Positions 9,871 to 20,492 of a stretch of DNA of 28,197 nucleotides are shown here, piece after piece. Source of the stretch: Phaeoceros laevis (lineage: Eukaryota > Anthocerotophyta > Anthocerotopsida > Notothyladales); NCBI GenBank assembly GCA_049999765.1, contig JBNGIQ010005727.1:1-28197 (forward strand), in the 5' to 3' direction. Each line of letters begins with the position of its first letter. Position 1 is the stretch's first letter. The translations under genes and the position numbers were made by a program. The notes beneath the pieces were generated by a model. That model worked only from the letters and a program-made list of their open reading frames with translations. It did no database searches and was not told where the DNA came from.

Positions 9871-10369
9871 TTGACGTTAGTGACCTGGACAGACCTAAAA
9901 TTGCTGTGTTATTTGACAATTTCATGCGAAACGACAATTCTGATACCATGTGTTACCATCTCATGTGAGCAATCACGTTTTTGTGGGGACGGATCCATCT
10001 ACAAGTTAGTGTCTCCAGGATCCTTTTTTAGCACAAACAGCACTTTCAAAGACATCACCCACATGAGAAACAAACCAACAGCATTATCCAAGGACAACAG
10101 CTTGCAAGATGAAGTCAAGGTATTGTGCTGTACGCTATCTCTAAGAATGAAGACCTAGGAAAACAGACCTGCTGAGACATAATGTTTTGTGCGATGTCCT
10201 AACTGCCGGTCGTGCTCATTGTGCCTTGTCTGATGTGCACCCGCTTGCCAGAGACCAGGCAAAATGCCCGAGTGGGAGCCGGGAACTCGGCTGTTTCAGC
10301 TCACAAATGCACAGGCAGATTTGGGTCCAAGCCCATGCAACAAGGAGGCTTGCTTATAAAGGAGATTAG

Positions 10370-10520
10370 TCCCAAGGGCCAAGGAATGGGCAGCAGCAAC
10401 TGGAGACACGTTTGTGAGGGCTAAGGAATGGCGATTTTAGATTGTCAGGGCTGCAGCAATGTTCATAGGGTCGAGGGCTAAGGAGTAAGGCAGTGACAGC
10501 AACCGAGGGCCAGGGAGCAC
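10370..10520 (+). repeat. Purine-rich minisatellite-like tract in U2
   Basis: Contains CCAAGGGCCAAGGAATGG, GAGGGCTAAGGAATGG, GAGGGCTAAGGAG and GAGGGCCAGGGAGCA. It is the counterpart of 7900-8310 at the same distance (about 500 bp) from the core. Confidence 0.65.
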
Positions 10521-10979
10521 TCACAGTCAGTGGTAGGGGCTTGTGCAAGATGGCGTCAGCATCGAAATGTTTTTGACGGAATTATAAACTTGATACGCAG
10601 CTACATAGGTACACAACAAAGTATATTTCTAACATTGACAATGCACAATGTGTGCAGGTGCACAATGTGTGCAGGGCTGTTGATCAAGCACAGCTGCAGA
10701 GGAAGGGCTATCAGCCCACTTGACCTGTTCAATGTTTTAAATAATCATTCTGCGAAAAGTTTTTCATGATAACAAAAAAAGGAAGTGACACGAAGGTGCC
10801 AAGTGCCAAACCAAACTTGTCTTTGCTCTTTGGCATTTTCAGCATGTAGACAGCAGCTAAGGAGCTGTATCTAAAGCTGGTGGCCATTTATAACATGCAG
10901 GATCTCTAGGAAAGGTCAGGAAATCAAAATCAGCAAGGGTTTGATGCTTAAGCTGATCGCCAAGGGAAGATCACCAGTC

Positions 10980-11910
10980 TCCCCTATTGGATAGCTAGCA
11001 GAATACATAGCAAGCGCTCATCTGGTAAGGAAGAGCCTCCATCTCCCCTATGTCAGTGCCAAAGAGACATCCCTGCTTGGATTTCTGGGGGTCCATTGGC
11101 AGATCCAAGGTTGCTAAGTTCTGAGCATCATTCCTCAATCCAACTCATCAGAATATTAGTGTCAATGTATCAATTACAGAAAAGCTTTTGGCAGAGCATA
11201 GAGTCATAGCAATCAAGGCTAATATCAACATATGCAGCATTCAGAAAGCAGCATGTCCAAGAACCAACATTCAGGAGAGAGACTTGTACACCAAGACAGA
11301 ACGCAAAAATGTATGTATAACAAAGATGCATTATAATCTGACCTGCTAGGAAGAACTACCAGCCATGTCGGAGAGCAGTAGAAACTAACAGAACCCTTCT
11401 TTGGGTTTTTGTATCAGGTATCAGGTCAACAGTGATGGATATTCTCAAAAAGAGGAGGTCACTCGGGATTCAGCATGAAGTGGTATAGAAACAAGGAGTG
11501 TCAAGTAGGATAGGGCTGTGAGCAATGGTGATCAAGGAAGAGGGAGTAGGCAAATAGCAGAGTGCAGTAGACCAAAGAGCAGGGGAGTGTTACAGCTGAA
11601 CAGCTCAAGGATAAGCTAGAAAAACGTGAGGAAGCTTGCAGGTAGGCAGGAGGCCGGCAACAAAAGAGCAGCCGGGCAATAGACAGGGAGGGAGGTTTGT
11701 AGTCCAGCAGCAGGCTAGCCACAAGAAGTCCATGGGGCAGAGCAGACTGGAAGGAAAGAGGGCAATGGAGAGGTAGTCACAATGCATTGCGAGCAGCCAC
11801 TTATATAGGCAATGGTAGAGCTAGAAAGGGCGGGAAGGAAAAGTTGCATAGTAGATTGGAATTAGGCGAGGTAAAATCGAGAAGCTGCATTATTGATGTT
11901 CAGATACCAA
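10980..11910 (+). repeat. Array unit U3
   Basis: Core at 11024-11123. The upstream flank (GATCACCAGTCTCCCC, then GCGCTCATCTGG) resembles the flank of the minus-strand core at 26484-26586. A purine-rich tract without the GGGCCAAGGAGCA motif lies at 11440-11850. It is followed by AGGTAAAATCGAGAAGCTGC (11868-11887), which resembles the unit ends at 8437-8500 and, on the minus strand, 28030-28105. Confidence 0.5.
11024..11123 (+). repeat. Conserved core, copy 3
   Basis: Starts GGTAAGGAAGAGCCTCC and shares CAGTGCCAAAG, TGGATTTCTGG and TTGGCAGATCCAAGG with copies 4 and 5. In the GGT frame it reads GKEEPPSPLCQCQRD, then AWISGGPLADPR. Confidence 0.75.
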
Positions 11911-12187
11911 GGCCAGGCTGGGGACGCTTGCCAAAGTTAGCCTGTCATTAAGACTTGCCAATATGACATGGTCTTGTTTGTGGACGTGTGTCCTTGATGA
12001 CCGCTGAGTCAAGCTGCCAGCACCAAGTAAATAGGCCATCCATAAATGAGAAACCTGAGCACTGCTTAGCTGTGACGCTGCAGACCATGAGGTCTGGTCA
12101 CGACAGTTCATGCCTACTTAAAAAAGCATAGCGTTTTAGGCATGAGACCTGATTTTGTGGGGTTGGATACTGATCCGTTCATGAGCA

Positions 12188-12239
12188 CATAAAACTGTAT
12201 AGTTTATGTGTCTACCGCTTGTACAGTTAGCAGCGGTAG
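12188..12239. repeat. Two adjacent short hairpins
   Basis: 12188-12208 folds with arms CATAAA(A)CT and AGTTTATG around TGTAT. 12212-12239 folds with arms CTACCGCT and AGCGGTAG around a 12-nt loop. They lie between U3 and U4. Confidence 0.6.
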
Positions 12240-12552
12240 CTCATACTATGCACTTGGATACCACAAGCTGGCAGTCACGGTCTCCTTGTTTCGCAAGTAT
12301 TGCGAAATGAAGAATAAGGCAACAAGCTGGCCGGGCATAACAACCAAGCTGCCATTATGTGTCCCGACAGTATGGATAGAAACAACCTTTCAAGGGAAGC
12401 ATGAGTCCCGTTGTGGGAAAACACTAAGTCCCTTGTTAGCATAACTGCCATCATATGATCATATAATTAGCACAGCTTTTATAGCCATACAGGCAACTGA
12501 AAAATAATCTCAGAGTTGTCACATGAAAAAAGTGATACACAATACCTTCCTA

Positions 12553-14445
12553 ACACACGCACACACCTGAGGAACACCAAGTGTGTGTGTGTTTGCTTTG
12601 CCATACATACATTCAATACCTGTCATCTGACTAGGATCCTGACCATTTGCCTTTGTCAAGGACTTGACACTTTCAAAAACTAAATGACATGGATCGAGAA
12701 ATTTTCAGGACAAAGTGGCATTTCTAATGCCTAACACCGTTATGGTCCCGACATCGGAGTTGTATTCTGACCATGTCTGGGTCTGGTACCCTGTTTTTGT
12801 AGAGGCTGCCACCAGGTTTAGGTGTAGGCTGTCACCATGTCTTGGTGAGGTTTGCCAAGTCTTGGCTGTGTGCCATTTTCAAGTACCGACGTTTACATGA
12901 TGTTGTCATGTTTATGACAGCAAAACGGTAGTGGCGAACATTCACACTAGACACGTTTTTCAGCAGACACGAAAGGCAAGTAGCATTTTGCTCCCGGCAG
13001 TTCCAAGCATGTTCTTGTTTCCACATTTGAAACAAACTGCTGTCCAGCATATATCACGTAACAAAATTGACAACAAACAAACAAATTTACCAGATGTGTT
13101 GACATCTCAAAACCTGTGCTGCAGCTCATCATTCACAAATTCTGCAGCATCTCACATGTCAAATTGACACAGGTACGACATTTGTCATACAAAAAATTGT
13201 AGCATGTCATGAAATGAACTTTTGACATTTCATGAACTGTCCAGCAGCCTGGCAATCACAAACTTTGCAATATTTCAGCATTCAGACCCATAAAAGGTAC
13301 TCAAACCTCTCTGTCCAGATTTTTCTATCTTAAGACAACACCTAAAGCTTGCATGGAACTTGTGTTCAGGGTAAACCAACGCTAAACAGCAAGGTTCCAA
13401 CAAGACACGTTGGGCACATGCAGGTGACACATGCCTCATCCACTCCTCATCAATGCCAAGTAGAATCCCAGCAGAGGTTTCTAGAAGATCTCTTGGCAAA
13501 CCTCCCCCACTGTGTCTTGTGCAAGCAACCAGGTTAGTCTCAGCTGTCTACATCGAAAGTTAGAACCACCACAGCCAAACTGCTTATACATATTTGGCAA
13601 GGACAGCATTTTCTAGATGACATTTTCCAAAACCAAATGTGCAAGTGACCTGTTGAGTCTGCTGGGTCGACATTGTGGCTGCAGCACTCCAAGTCCTTCG
13701 GCTGTTCACTCCTTCTGAATTCCAATGTGTTACAGGTGGCAGCAAAGTGAGGAAGCTCTTTCAGAGTTGGAGATAAATGCAGCAATGCTGGTGGGTATAA
13801 GGGAAAGTGTTGTTGGAAGGAAGGAACGATAGGTAGACACAGGAGGTATGAGGTCATAGACTATGAGAAGACAAAGACCATAACAGCTTGAACATAGACC
13901 AGAAAAGTCTGCATACGGGGCTAGAAAAGACTTGAACTCAGATCAGAAAAATTTGAACACAAGGACTGTACTCTTGAGAAGGTAGACAGTAGAAACAGGA
14001 ACAGGGCAACCACAGTTGCAACAGGGTAGGCAGGGGGGCGTGAGATAGGTACACCTTCAGTAGATAGAGCACAGTACCAGCATGAGACTAAAAGGCAACA
14101 AAGGAACGAGGGAGCTTAGGCAGAAGGAGAAGGAGTAGGAGTAACTTAGGCAGGGAGGAGGAAAGGGAGAGAGTTGTGAGACTGAAAATGCTGCAATGCT
14201 ACACAAAGGTTAAGAAGGCCAAGCATGGCTCTTCTCATTAATTGTGATCGCAGGAAAAGTGCTAGAAGGCGGCTGTTTTTGGGAGAGAGAGAAAGAGACA
14301 ACATACTAGGGCTGACTATTTTGCATGAGAAACACATAAACAATTCCTGGTTGTGACGTGGGCTAGTAAGATGAGACCAGCTGTCTGCTATTCTCGTCAC
14401 ATCATTAAGACATTCTGTCATTGTAGCCGCCAAGTCCTGGCAAAC
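12553..14445 (+). repeat. Array unit U4
   Basis: Begins at a (CA)n / (GT)n pair (12553-12590) followed by TTTGCC and ACATACAT, roughly as in U2. A weaker core copy lies at 13423-13523. A purine-rich tract without the minisatellite motif runs about 13730-14320. It is followed by GGCTAGTAAGATGAGACC (about 14361), similar to the unit end of U1. No gene is recognised. Confidence 0.45.
13423..13523 (+). repeat. Conserved core, copy 6 (most diverged)
   Basis: Starts GGTGACACATGCC and keeps CTCCTCATCAATGCCAAG, GGTTTCTAGAAG and CTTGGCAAACCT. It aligns with the others at lower identity and needs a few small gaps. Confidence 0.5.
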
Positions 14446-14714
14446 TGATACCTGCAATCAGCAGCTTGCCCCTCGTTGGGTATCCTCGGTAGCCTTATCT
14501 TTATTTACTTTTTCAAGCAAAGTCTGGCCAGGTCTTGGCAAAAGATCTACACAAACTTCCCGCTTCTATAACTCATAAATTCAGATATTTTAGCACTGTA
14601 TGGTCTCATTACAATGCCTAACATGGTAATCGTCCATGTATGCTTACAGCAGAAAAAATCAGAATTGTCAAAGATAACAGTAAAAGGCAAAAAAGACTTT
14701 TACCTACCTTTCCA

Positions 14715-16200
14715 CACACATACATACTGCAAACGCAGTATTCCCGGGATACACACACACACGTTTTTCAGCAATTGATGTTGACATTGAATGTTTCTGG
14801 CTGAGAAAAAATGAGGTGTAATATTGCCTCCTTCAAGGTCCCAGCTAATGCTGCGATTGCGACAGGTCTGTATGGCCTTCTGAGGGTTTCCAGAAGTGTT
14901 GTGATGGCTCTTGGACTAGGCCTGATGCTCCACGATACTGTTCCAGCAAGTGAGTTGCAAAAGAAGCTTTTGAAGTGTTCTCCCTTGAGTTTTAGGTATT
15001 TGTCATTGCTCTTAGATCTGGTAGGAGTGGCTGTCAGCAAACAGGGTTGCTGAAGCACCTCCTTGATCATTCTGTATACTGGCCATGATCATTAACGATG
15101 TGGCAAGCAATCATAAAAAATTAGTGCACGGATTGCTCAAGAATGTCAAAAAATACTACTTTTTGCCATCTTGTCAATCACGATTCGCAGAGAAGGCATC
15201 TGTATGGTAAGTACAGACCTCCACTTCTCCTTCATCAGTGCCAAAGAAGTATCATGGCCCAGGTTTCTGGTGGTCTATTGGCAGACCTGGGTCCTGCAAA
15301 GCTCCTGTGCTAGAAATTAATGGATTCATGGACAGGCATTGTTATCTATGCGAGTATTCTAACTGTTGAAGGTACTATTTGCTACTGTGGCAGGGTAGTG
15401 CCATGTATCTACTGCACAAACTCTGACTGAGGTGAAGCATTCAGAAAGTTGGCCATGATTTCATACCTGATTGCTGGATAGGGGCTACCGAACCAGTATT
15501 GTGCCTTAGGTCTATTCTGAACCAGGTTAGTATCCTCCCTTTTCAAAGCTGGCATCCTGTCCCTACGTTTTCTAGACATAACATGATTCAAGGTAAAAAT
15601 CATAAAGCAAACTCAAGGACTTACGAATTGTGATGCTCGCTCGGGCTGAGACATGGTTTCCTCCAGCACTCGGGTATGCAGGGGCAACTAGCAAGGTTCT
15701 GTTAACACTGTGGTGCCTGGGAACTGTGGGGCTGCTGTTCAAGCAGGTGTCAAGACAAGGGATGGTGCTGTCACTAAGGGTGCTGATCAGCAACCGAAGG
15801 ATAGAGGGTTGCTGGCAATCAGCACTGGCATTCCTGTCTAGGAGCGGTGTGGGTGAGGGACTGGGTGTGCAAGGAAGCACCAGGAGTGCCAAACAGCACT
15901 TCCGCTACAAAACCTCAGAAGACGGAGGATAGCATGACACTTAAAGCCCCATTGAGAGATGGCAGAAGGGAGCCACACTGGCGAGGCAGAGGGAAATCTT
16001 GTGAGAAATTTTGCAGGATAGGCACGGGAATGACCAGGCTGCTGGGAAGGACGAGCTTTGAGGGCTACTTATCAAGACTGGGGACTGACTGCAAGCAGTT
16101 GTATAGAGGAGTTAGGGAGAGAAAGAATGTGAAGGGGTAAAGCTGCAAATCATGGTGGCGGGAACCATGTTTGTAGTTGAGATTCATAGAAAAGTGACAG
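14715..16200 (+). repeat. Array unit U5
   Basis: Begins at a pair of (CA)n runs around a small hairpin, TACTGC-AAAC-GCAGTA (14727-14742). Core at 15206-15313. The purine-rich tract is about 15720-16140. A short plus-strand frame at 14811-15053 has no recognisable motif. Confidence 0.45.
15206..15313 (+). repeat. Conserved core, copy 4
   Basis: Starts GGTAAGTACAGACCTCC, a full match to a GTAAGT splice-donor-like word. It keeps CTTCATCAGTGCCAAAG, TTTCTGGTGGTC and TTGGCAGACCT. The GGT frame is open to a TAG at 15311-15313. Confidence 0.75.
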
Positions 16201-16984
16201 TGATCCGGATTCTATTGCATGCCTGACAATCTAGGGACTTGTAATCTACTTAACCGCCATCGATGTGTATTATTGGAGAGCTTTAACCGCCGTACAGGCC
16301 TTGCTCCATGTGACTGATCATGTCATTACTTGCAGCTGCCAGCTGTGAGGCTACGAGCCGTGTTTGGCAAGTGCTACTGTTTAACTAACACCTTCCTGGG
16401 TCCTGCAACTAGTCTGACCCGTTAGCCTTGTTTCAATCAGCAGCCGCAGGGGCCTTAAAGGTTGTTGTCCTTTGGTTTTTCGTGTCCATTCTTCTAAACA
16501 CATCGCCCGAGATACAATGAATGAGCCTTGATTAGTAAATCTTGCATATCAGGTCTGAGCAACCACGAGTATCCCACCTACTTACTAGTGACATGATTGC
16601 AGCGCTTAGGAAAAATCAGGACAAGCCGCTTCCTTCTGTAATTTTTTATGCGGGCTTGCACATGATGACAGCGTCGGATCTAGCCCAGCTGTCCCTTCTG
16701 AAAACTCACGACTTGACCTGGCCAAGTCATGTAAAGACTTGGTAATTGCAGCATGCTTAGGACATAATTGGGGCGAGCCCAATCCTTGTCATATCTTTTA
16801 TCAAGAGCTTTTGACAGCCAGTTATTAGTCATGTCCTGCTATCCTCTTGCCTCATGTTTAGTCATGTGGGCTGCATTCATGCTGCCATGTAATCGGCCCC
16901 CATTCCATGTCGCAAAGTTAAACACTAGTTTGCCAACATTCTCCAGTATGCATCAGTTCCAGGATCGTATAGACGCAACTGACA
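16201..16984. other. Stretch without a recognised gene
   Basis: Only short open frames are present, such as plus 16542-16745, which starts without a clear ATG context. I see no motifs, RNA genes or strong repeats. Confidence 0.55.
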
Positions 16985-17043
16985 TACACACAGTGTAGTA
17001 CACACACACACAGCCCGGGAATGGGTATGTGTGTGTGTGTGTG
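16985..17043. repeat. Inverted (CA)n / (GT)n microsatellite pair
   Basis: A (CA)n run and a (GT)n run flank GCCCGGGAATGGGTAT and could pair as a long hairpin. The reverse complement of 14715-14762 shares CCCGGGAAT in the same setting. The (GT)n part is also the tail of T3. Confidence 0.75.
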
Positions 17044-17310
17044 TTTATGTTTGAGGAGGTTAATGGTCCCATCAGGGTCCCCCCTTGCTTGTATTGGGGC
17101 ACCCGCATGCGGGCGGGTACAAGAGTTTTTGGTTTCTTTTGAATTTTGCCGCCGTTCAACCCACTTTGCACAGTTCCCAAGGTGAACTAGGGATACCACT
17201 TTTCCACCCTAAAGTGGATGAAAAAGTTGCAGTAGTTGGCTTACAAAAATCCAGAAAGAAACCAAAACCTTTCCAAAACTTTGTGAAGGGTCGTAGTGCG
17301 TATTTGGTGA
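17027..17310 (-). mobile_element. Element T, copy 3 (T3), minus strand
   Basis: On the minus strand it shares with T1 the order CCCTAGTTCA, TGTACCCG, GCATGCGGGTGCC, GGGGGGACCCT, ATGGGACC, CCTCCTCAAA and then a (CA)n tail. Homology continues upstream of CCCTAGTTCA for over 60 bp (CATCC, GCCAAC blocks). The family is therefore longer than a simple tRNA-type SINE. A minus-strand frame at 17156-17590 overlaps its 5' part but is not preserved in T1. Confidence 0.7.
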
Positions 17311-17644
17311 AAAAAGAAATGTTATCATAGAAAAAATTATGATTTGAGAATTGGTTACGATACAGGTAGTCATAGGATGAGTGCGCGTGTAGGTCTTTCG
17401 AGAGGGTAGCCTCATGTAAGCACAGCCCTAATCTTGTGTTTTGTGGAAAGGTGTGGGTTGTGTCGGTGCCTCTCTGCCGGTTTCTATCTTTCGATTGTCC
17501 TTGCTTGTTTCGTCTTTGGATTTTGCATGCAAGAGCCTGAGCGTAATATGTATGCGCTTGTGTAGTATGCACCTCTGTAGTATATAGCATTTCGCTGTCG
17601 TTGTTGCGGATTGGGGATTGAGCTGGAGTGCTCTTGAAATGTGC

Positions 17645-17929
17645 AGATGAGGACCGACCCTCGAATCCTGTTCCGGATGATCGGAGACGGTGCTGTGGAG
17701 GTGGCCGGAGCAGGGGTCGAGGTGCAGCCGGAGAAGGGGTCGGATTTTCACGATTGGTCCATTTCGGCTGTGGAGCCAGCTGCCCGACCTGAAGAGGATG
17801 GCGGCTCTGATGGCAGCTTTTCGTGTTTTAAGAGGAGAGAAAGTTCATCTTGGAAATGGTGACAATCGGTCTTGGGACCAACTAATTTCAAAAGTCATGG
17901 TTGATGAGGATGGACAGCTTTTGGTGTAG
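17645..17929 (+). other. GC-rich island with two overlapping open frames
   Basis: Base composition is clearly richer in G+C than the flanks. One frame runs to 17862 from an ATG at about 17647 (MRTDPRILFRMIGDG onward), directly after an acceptor-like TGTGCAG. A second frame runs to 17929 and contains DLKRMAALMAAFRVLRG and SWDQLISKVMVDEDGQLLV. Neither is recognised. It could be an exon of a host gene, a decayed ORF1 of another retroelement, or chance. I cannot decide between the frames. Confidence 0.25.
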
Positions 17930-18010
17930 GCCTAATATCGAAAAGTTATGGTGCAGTCCTTGTATGTGCTGGCGGCGTAGAAGCGTGTGTTTGTCGAGGG
18001 CACAATATGA

Positions 18011-18084
18011 TCTGGGCATCATATGGACGACAGTAAAAGGGCGAAATCTGGATTCCTTTTATTGCCGTCCGTATGGTGCCTAGA
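18011..18084 (+). ncRNA. Long near-perfect hairpin (candidate small-RNA precursor or MITE)
   Basis: Arms 18011-18040 and 18055-18084 pair over 30 positions around a 14-nt loop. On the plus strand there is one A/C mismatch and four G/U wobbles. The 5' arm contains CATATGGACGACAGTAAAAG and the 3' arm contains CCTTTTATTGCCGTCCGTAT. Pairing weakens beyond 18007-18088. The size is that of a plant- or alga-type pre-miRNA stem, but a small inverted-repeat element would look the same. Expression is unknown. Confidence 0.45.
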
Positions 18085-18089
18085 ATATT

Positions 18090-19031
18090 TGTAGTTGTGT
18101 AGTAGAGTTGTATGTGAATGCTGGCTTAATAAGTGTCCTGTATTTTGTCGTGTATTCTGACGGTGGTGTAGGGCTTGGGATGCCATGGCGGTGCTGCACA
18201 TTTTTCACTGAAGCAGTTGTTTCTAAATAGCTCCATCAAGCTTTGTATTTCGTTCAAGCTTTCTCTTTGTATCATATCCAGAAACAATGCTGGCCACTTG
18301 AAATCCAGGAACCACAGTCTTACCAAACTTTGCTGGTCACCGCCCTCTTCACTACCTATTTAGCCAGACCCGTACAAATGTGGCGATCCTACAGCCTTGC
18401 ACAATAAGCCACGATCAGCACCTTAGACCACAGCAGTCTGACTTTCCATTAACCTGATATGAATCGGGATTAACCTGCTCAGCCACAAACTGCAGTTACT
18501 CAGCCCTCCAACTCCCAGTTGACATACAAAATCCATGCCACAAGCTTACTATAAATGGTACAGAATAGTTCCATCTTTAATGCTGCCAAACACTACCCTC
18601 CACCAGAATTCTTGGATGAGAATCACTGACAACATGCAATCCCCATATTGAAAGCCAAGTTGGAATTACCTACTCATAACAGGAAGTTGTCAGAACTACT
18701 CAACCTACCACAGGGGGCCACATTGCCAAATAAACACCTCATGAACTTGTGCTCATAGTCTGCAAAGCATGTTGCCATTGCCCAACCCAAACCCCTGACG
18801 TGGACCAACCTTCATCATCATTGTCAATTCCATATCCCTAGACAGCATTAAATGCCCACTACCAATGGCCAGGCAAGCACATACCTTCCTTCTTTTCTAA
18901 CGCCTAAAAAAGGCTTATCATCAATCCCTGCATATCCTTCCAGTCAGTCGTTTCCAGAAACAGCACATACATAATTACACTCTCTCACATCCCAACCACT
19001 GCTCACCACCTCTGGCACAATTGATCAAGCT
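18090..19031. other. Stretch without a recognised gene, upstream of the LINE
   Basis: From about 18360 onward the plus strand is G-poor and rich in C, A and T up to the LINE ORF1. It may be the LINE 5' UTR or promoter. I see no defined 5' end or target-site duplication. Confidence 0.4.
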
Positions 19032-20423
19032 ATGACGCCAACGGCTAGCACAACCACATCCTCCTCTGTCCCGATCTCTTTTGTGAACCTCCTTCGCGCG
19101 CAAGAGAAGTTGGAGGAATCGGAGGAATTCATGGATCCTAGTTCTGACCAAGGAGAAGAACAGCCGCCCGTACAGTGCACCCAACCGGTTGCTCATTCGC
19201 AGTCCAATCCAATGGAGGCAGCCAACCAGCTTCTCCAAGTCGAGAACAAGCTCAAAACCATTGATGTTTGGAAATCACTTGCAACAGCTATCATCATGCC
19301 AGCCAACGGGATCTCCATCGCGGAACGCCAGGCTCAGCTCGAATCTACCACGCTCAATTTGGATAGTCACCTTGTCCAAGCTCAGCATGAGATCCAGGAT
19401 CTCACGCATCAGTTGCAGGACGCCACACGGCAGCTTGCTTCAGCAAGCTGGTTTCAGCAAGCTTGCTTCAGCAGCTTGATGCAGGTATTTTACTTAAGTC
19501 ATCCTTTCTTCCTCTTTGCGCACCTTATGCTATGAATTCTCAGACCGTAAACCATTCATCCTAGATCATCAACGCTCCGTCATGTAACTGCTCTAATCTC
19601 CCATGTGCACCATTCTCAGATGCAGACAAACCTCTTGTCATCAGTATAAAAGCCTCATGAAAGTACGATTGTTGGAACACCAGCAACACCTACCACTCCG
19701 AGGCATTTCGCAGTCACAGCAGTCTCAGGTGGACCACCGCCCATGCCATCACCAGCTTTTAGTCCACCTAAGAGAGTTATGCAAGATTTTGGGATGCTGT
19801 CTCCAGGAACCAGCAAACGCACGCATATGGCCTCTACCAACATTGATGCTGATCTCCACAGGATGCAGCAGAGTCTGACATGCGCATAGACCAGTTATAG
19901 ACCGCCCTATGAGTACCAAGAAGGAGCTTCAGGTAGTGAGATGAGGCAATATTGTCAAGAACGAGCACAGGAGGACCCTGATATCAATATCTCGTCTGAG
20001 CATGACCTAGAGTCTTACCCATCTTCGGCCACACTCAGACAGATGCATTCTCGGGACCAGCCGTACTCCTCATACAATGCTATGTATGATAAGCAGCATC
20101 GGCATTTGTACAATGTCAGACTGCGTGGACTGCCTGACAATTTCAATGAGGATCCAATTCAGGCTAAGGCAAATATGAGCAACTGGCTGATGCAGGAATG
20201 TGCCTTCTATCCACACCAGGCCACCAATCTGTATAAGGTGCCGCATACTCCGAAGGAGAAGAGTAGGCCAGGGAACCTGCCACCCAGAACATGGATGATT
20301 GTGGCAAAGACAACTCTCGATAGGGACAAGTTGCTGGACTAGGACGTGCCGATCTATGAGAAGTCCAATTCAATTCGTATCATACCGGATTACACGTTGC
20401 ATGAGTATTTTAGGCTCTTATAA
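19032..20423 (+). pseudogene. LINE ORF1
   Basis: Starts at an ATG (19032) followed by a Ser/Thr-rich and acidic leader. A probable coiled coil lies at about residues 95-140 (AERQAQLEST to HQLQDATRQL). A Pro/Ser-rich linker (about 19668-19880, TPATPTTPR onward) and an RRM-like C-terminal part follow (HLYNVRLRGLP at about 20100, PRTWMIVAKTTLDRDKLL, EKSNSIRIIPDYTLHEYF). All these lie in the same frame. In-frame stops occur at 19647 (TAA), 19887 (TAG) and 20340 (TAG). The stop at 20421 (TAA) may be the natural end, although the frame could also run on to TAG 20484. The interval 19485-19619 looks like an intron or insertion. The role by family is an RNA-binding chaperone of the LINE RNP. Confidence 0.7.
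19485..19619 (+). other. Intron-like 135-nt interval in LINE ORF1
   Basis: It begins GTATTTTAC after GATGCAG and ends CCATTCTCAG before ATGCAG. Its length is 45 codons and it sits between codons, so removal keeps the frame. It contains in-frame stops, which its removal would eliminate. The 7-mer GATGCAG is present at 19478-19484 and 19619-19625, as a target-site duplication would be. CTAAT near 19593 could be a branch site. It could be a true intron, an introner-type insertion, or a small transposon insertion. Confidence 0.45.
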
Positions 20424-20492
20424 GTTAACCCAAATGCTGTTGGGGTAGGTGAACCACCAGCATTAGTGGCACGACGCTCAATAGCCTAGCAA

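Larger units (their letters stand above)
9088..10600 (+). repeat. Array unit U2
   Basis: Begins at a (CA)n run followed by CCAAAGAACATGGTGTTTTC. That sequence matches the reverse complement of 27408-27450. It then shares landmarks with U1 up to the core at 9766-9870 and the CAGACCTGCTGAGACAT block near 10165 (CAGACCTGTTGAGACAT in U1 near 7675). A purine-rich minisatellite follows at 10370-10520. Confidence 0.55.

Noticed and set aside
14811-15053. Plus-strand ORF in U5 as a gene
   Set aside because: No recognisable motif and no equivalent frame in the other units. Likely chance.
16918-17199. Minus-strand ORFs running through T3 and the CA repeats
   Set aside because: The frame is mostly microsatellite (His/Thr runs) and element tail, and T1 does not preserve it.
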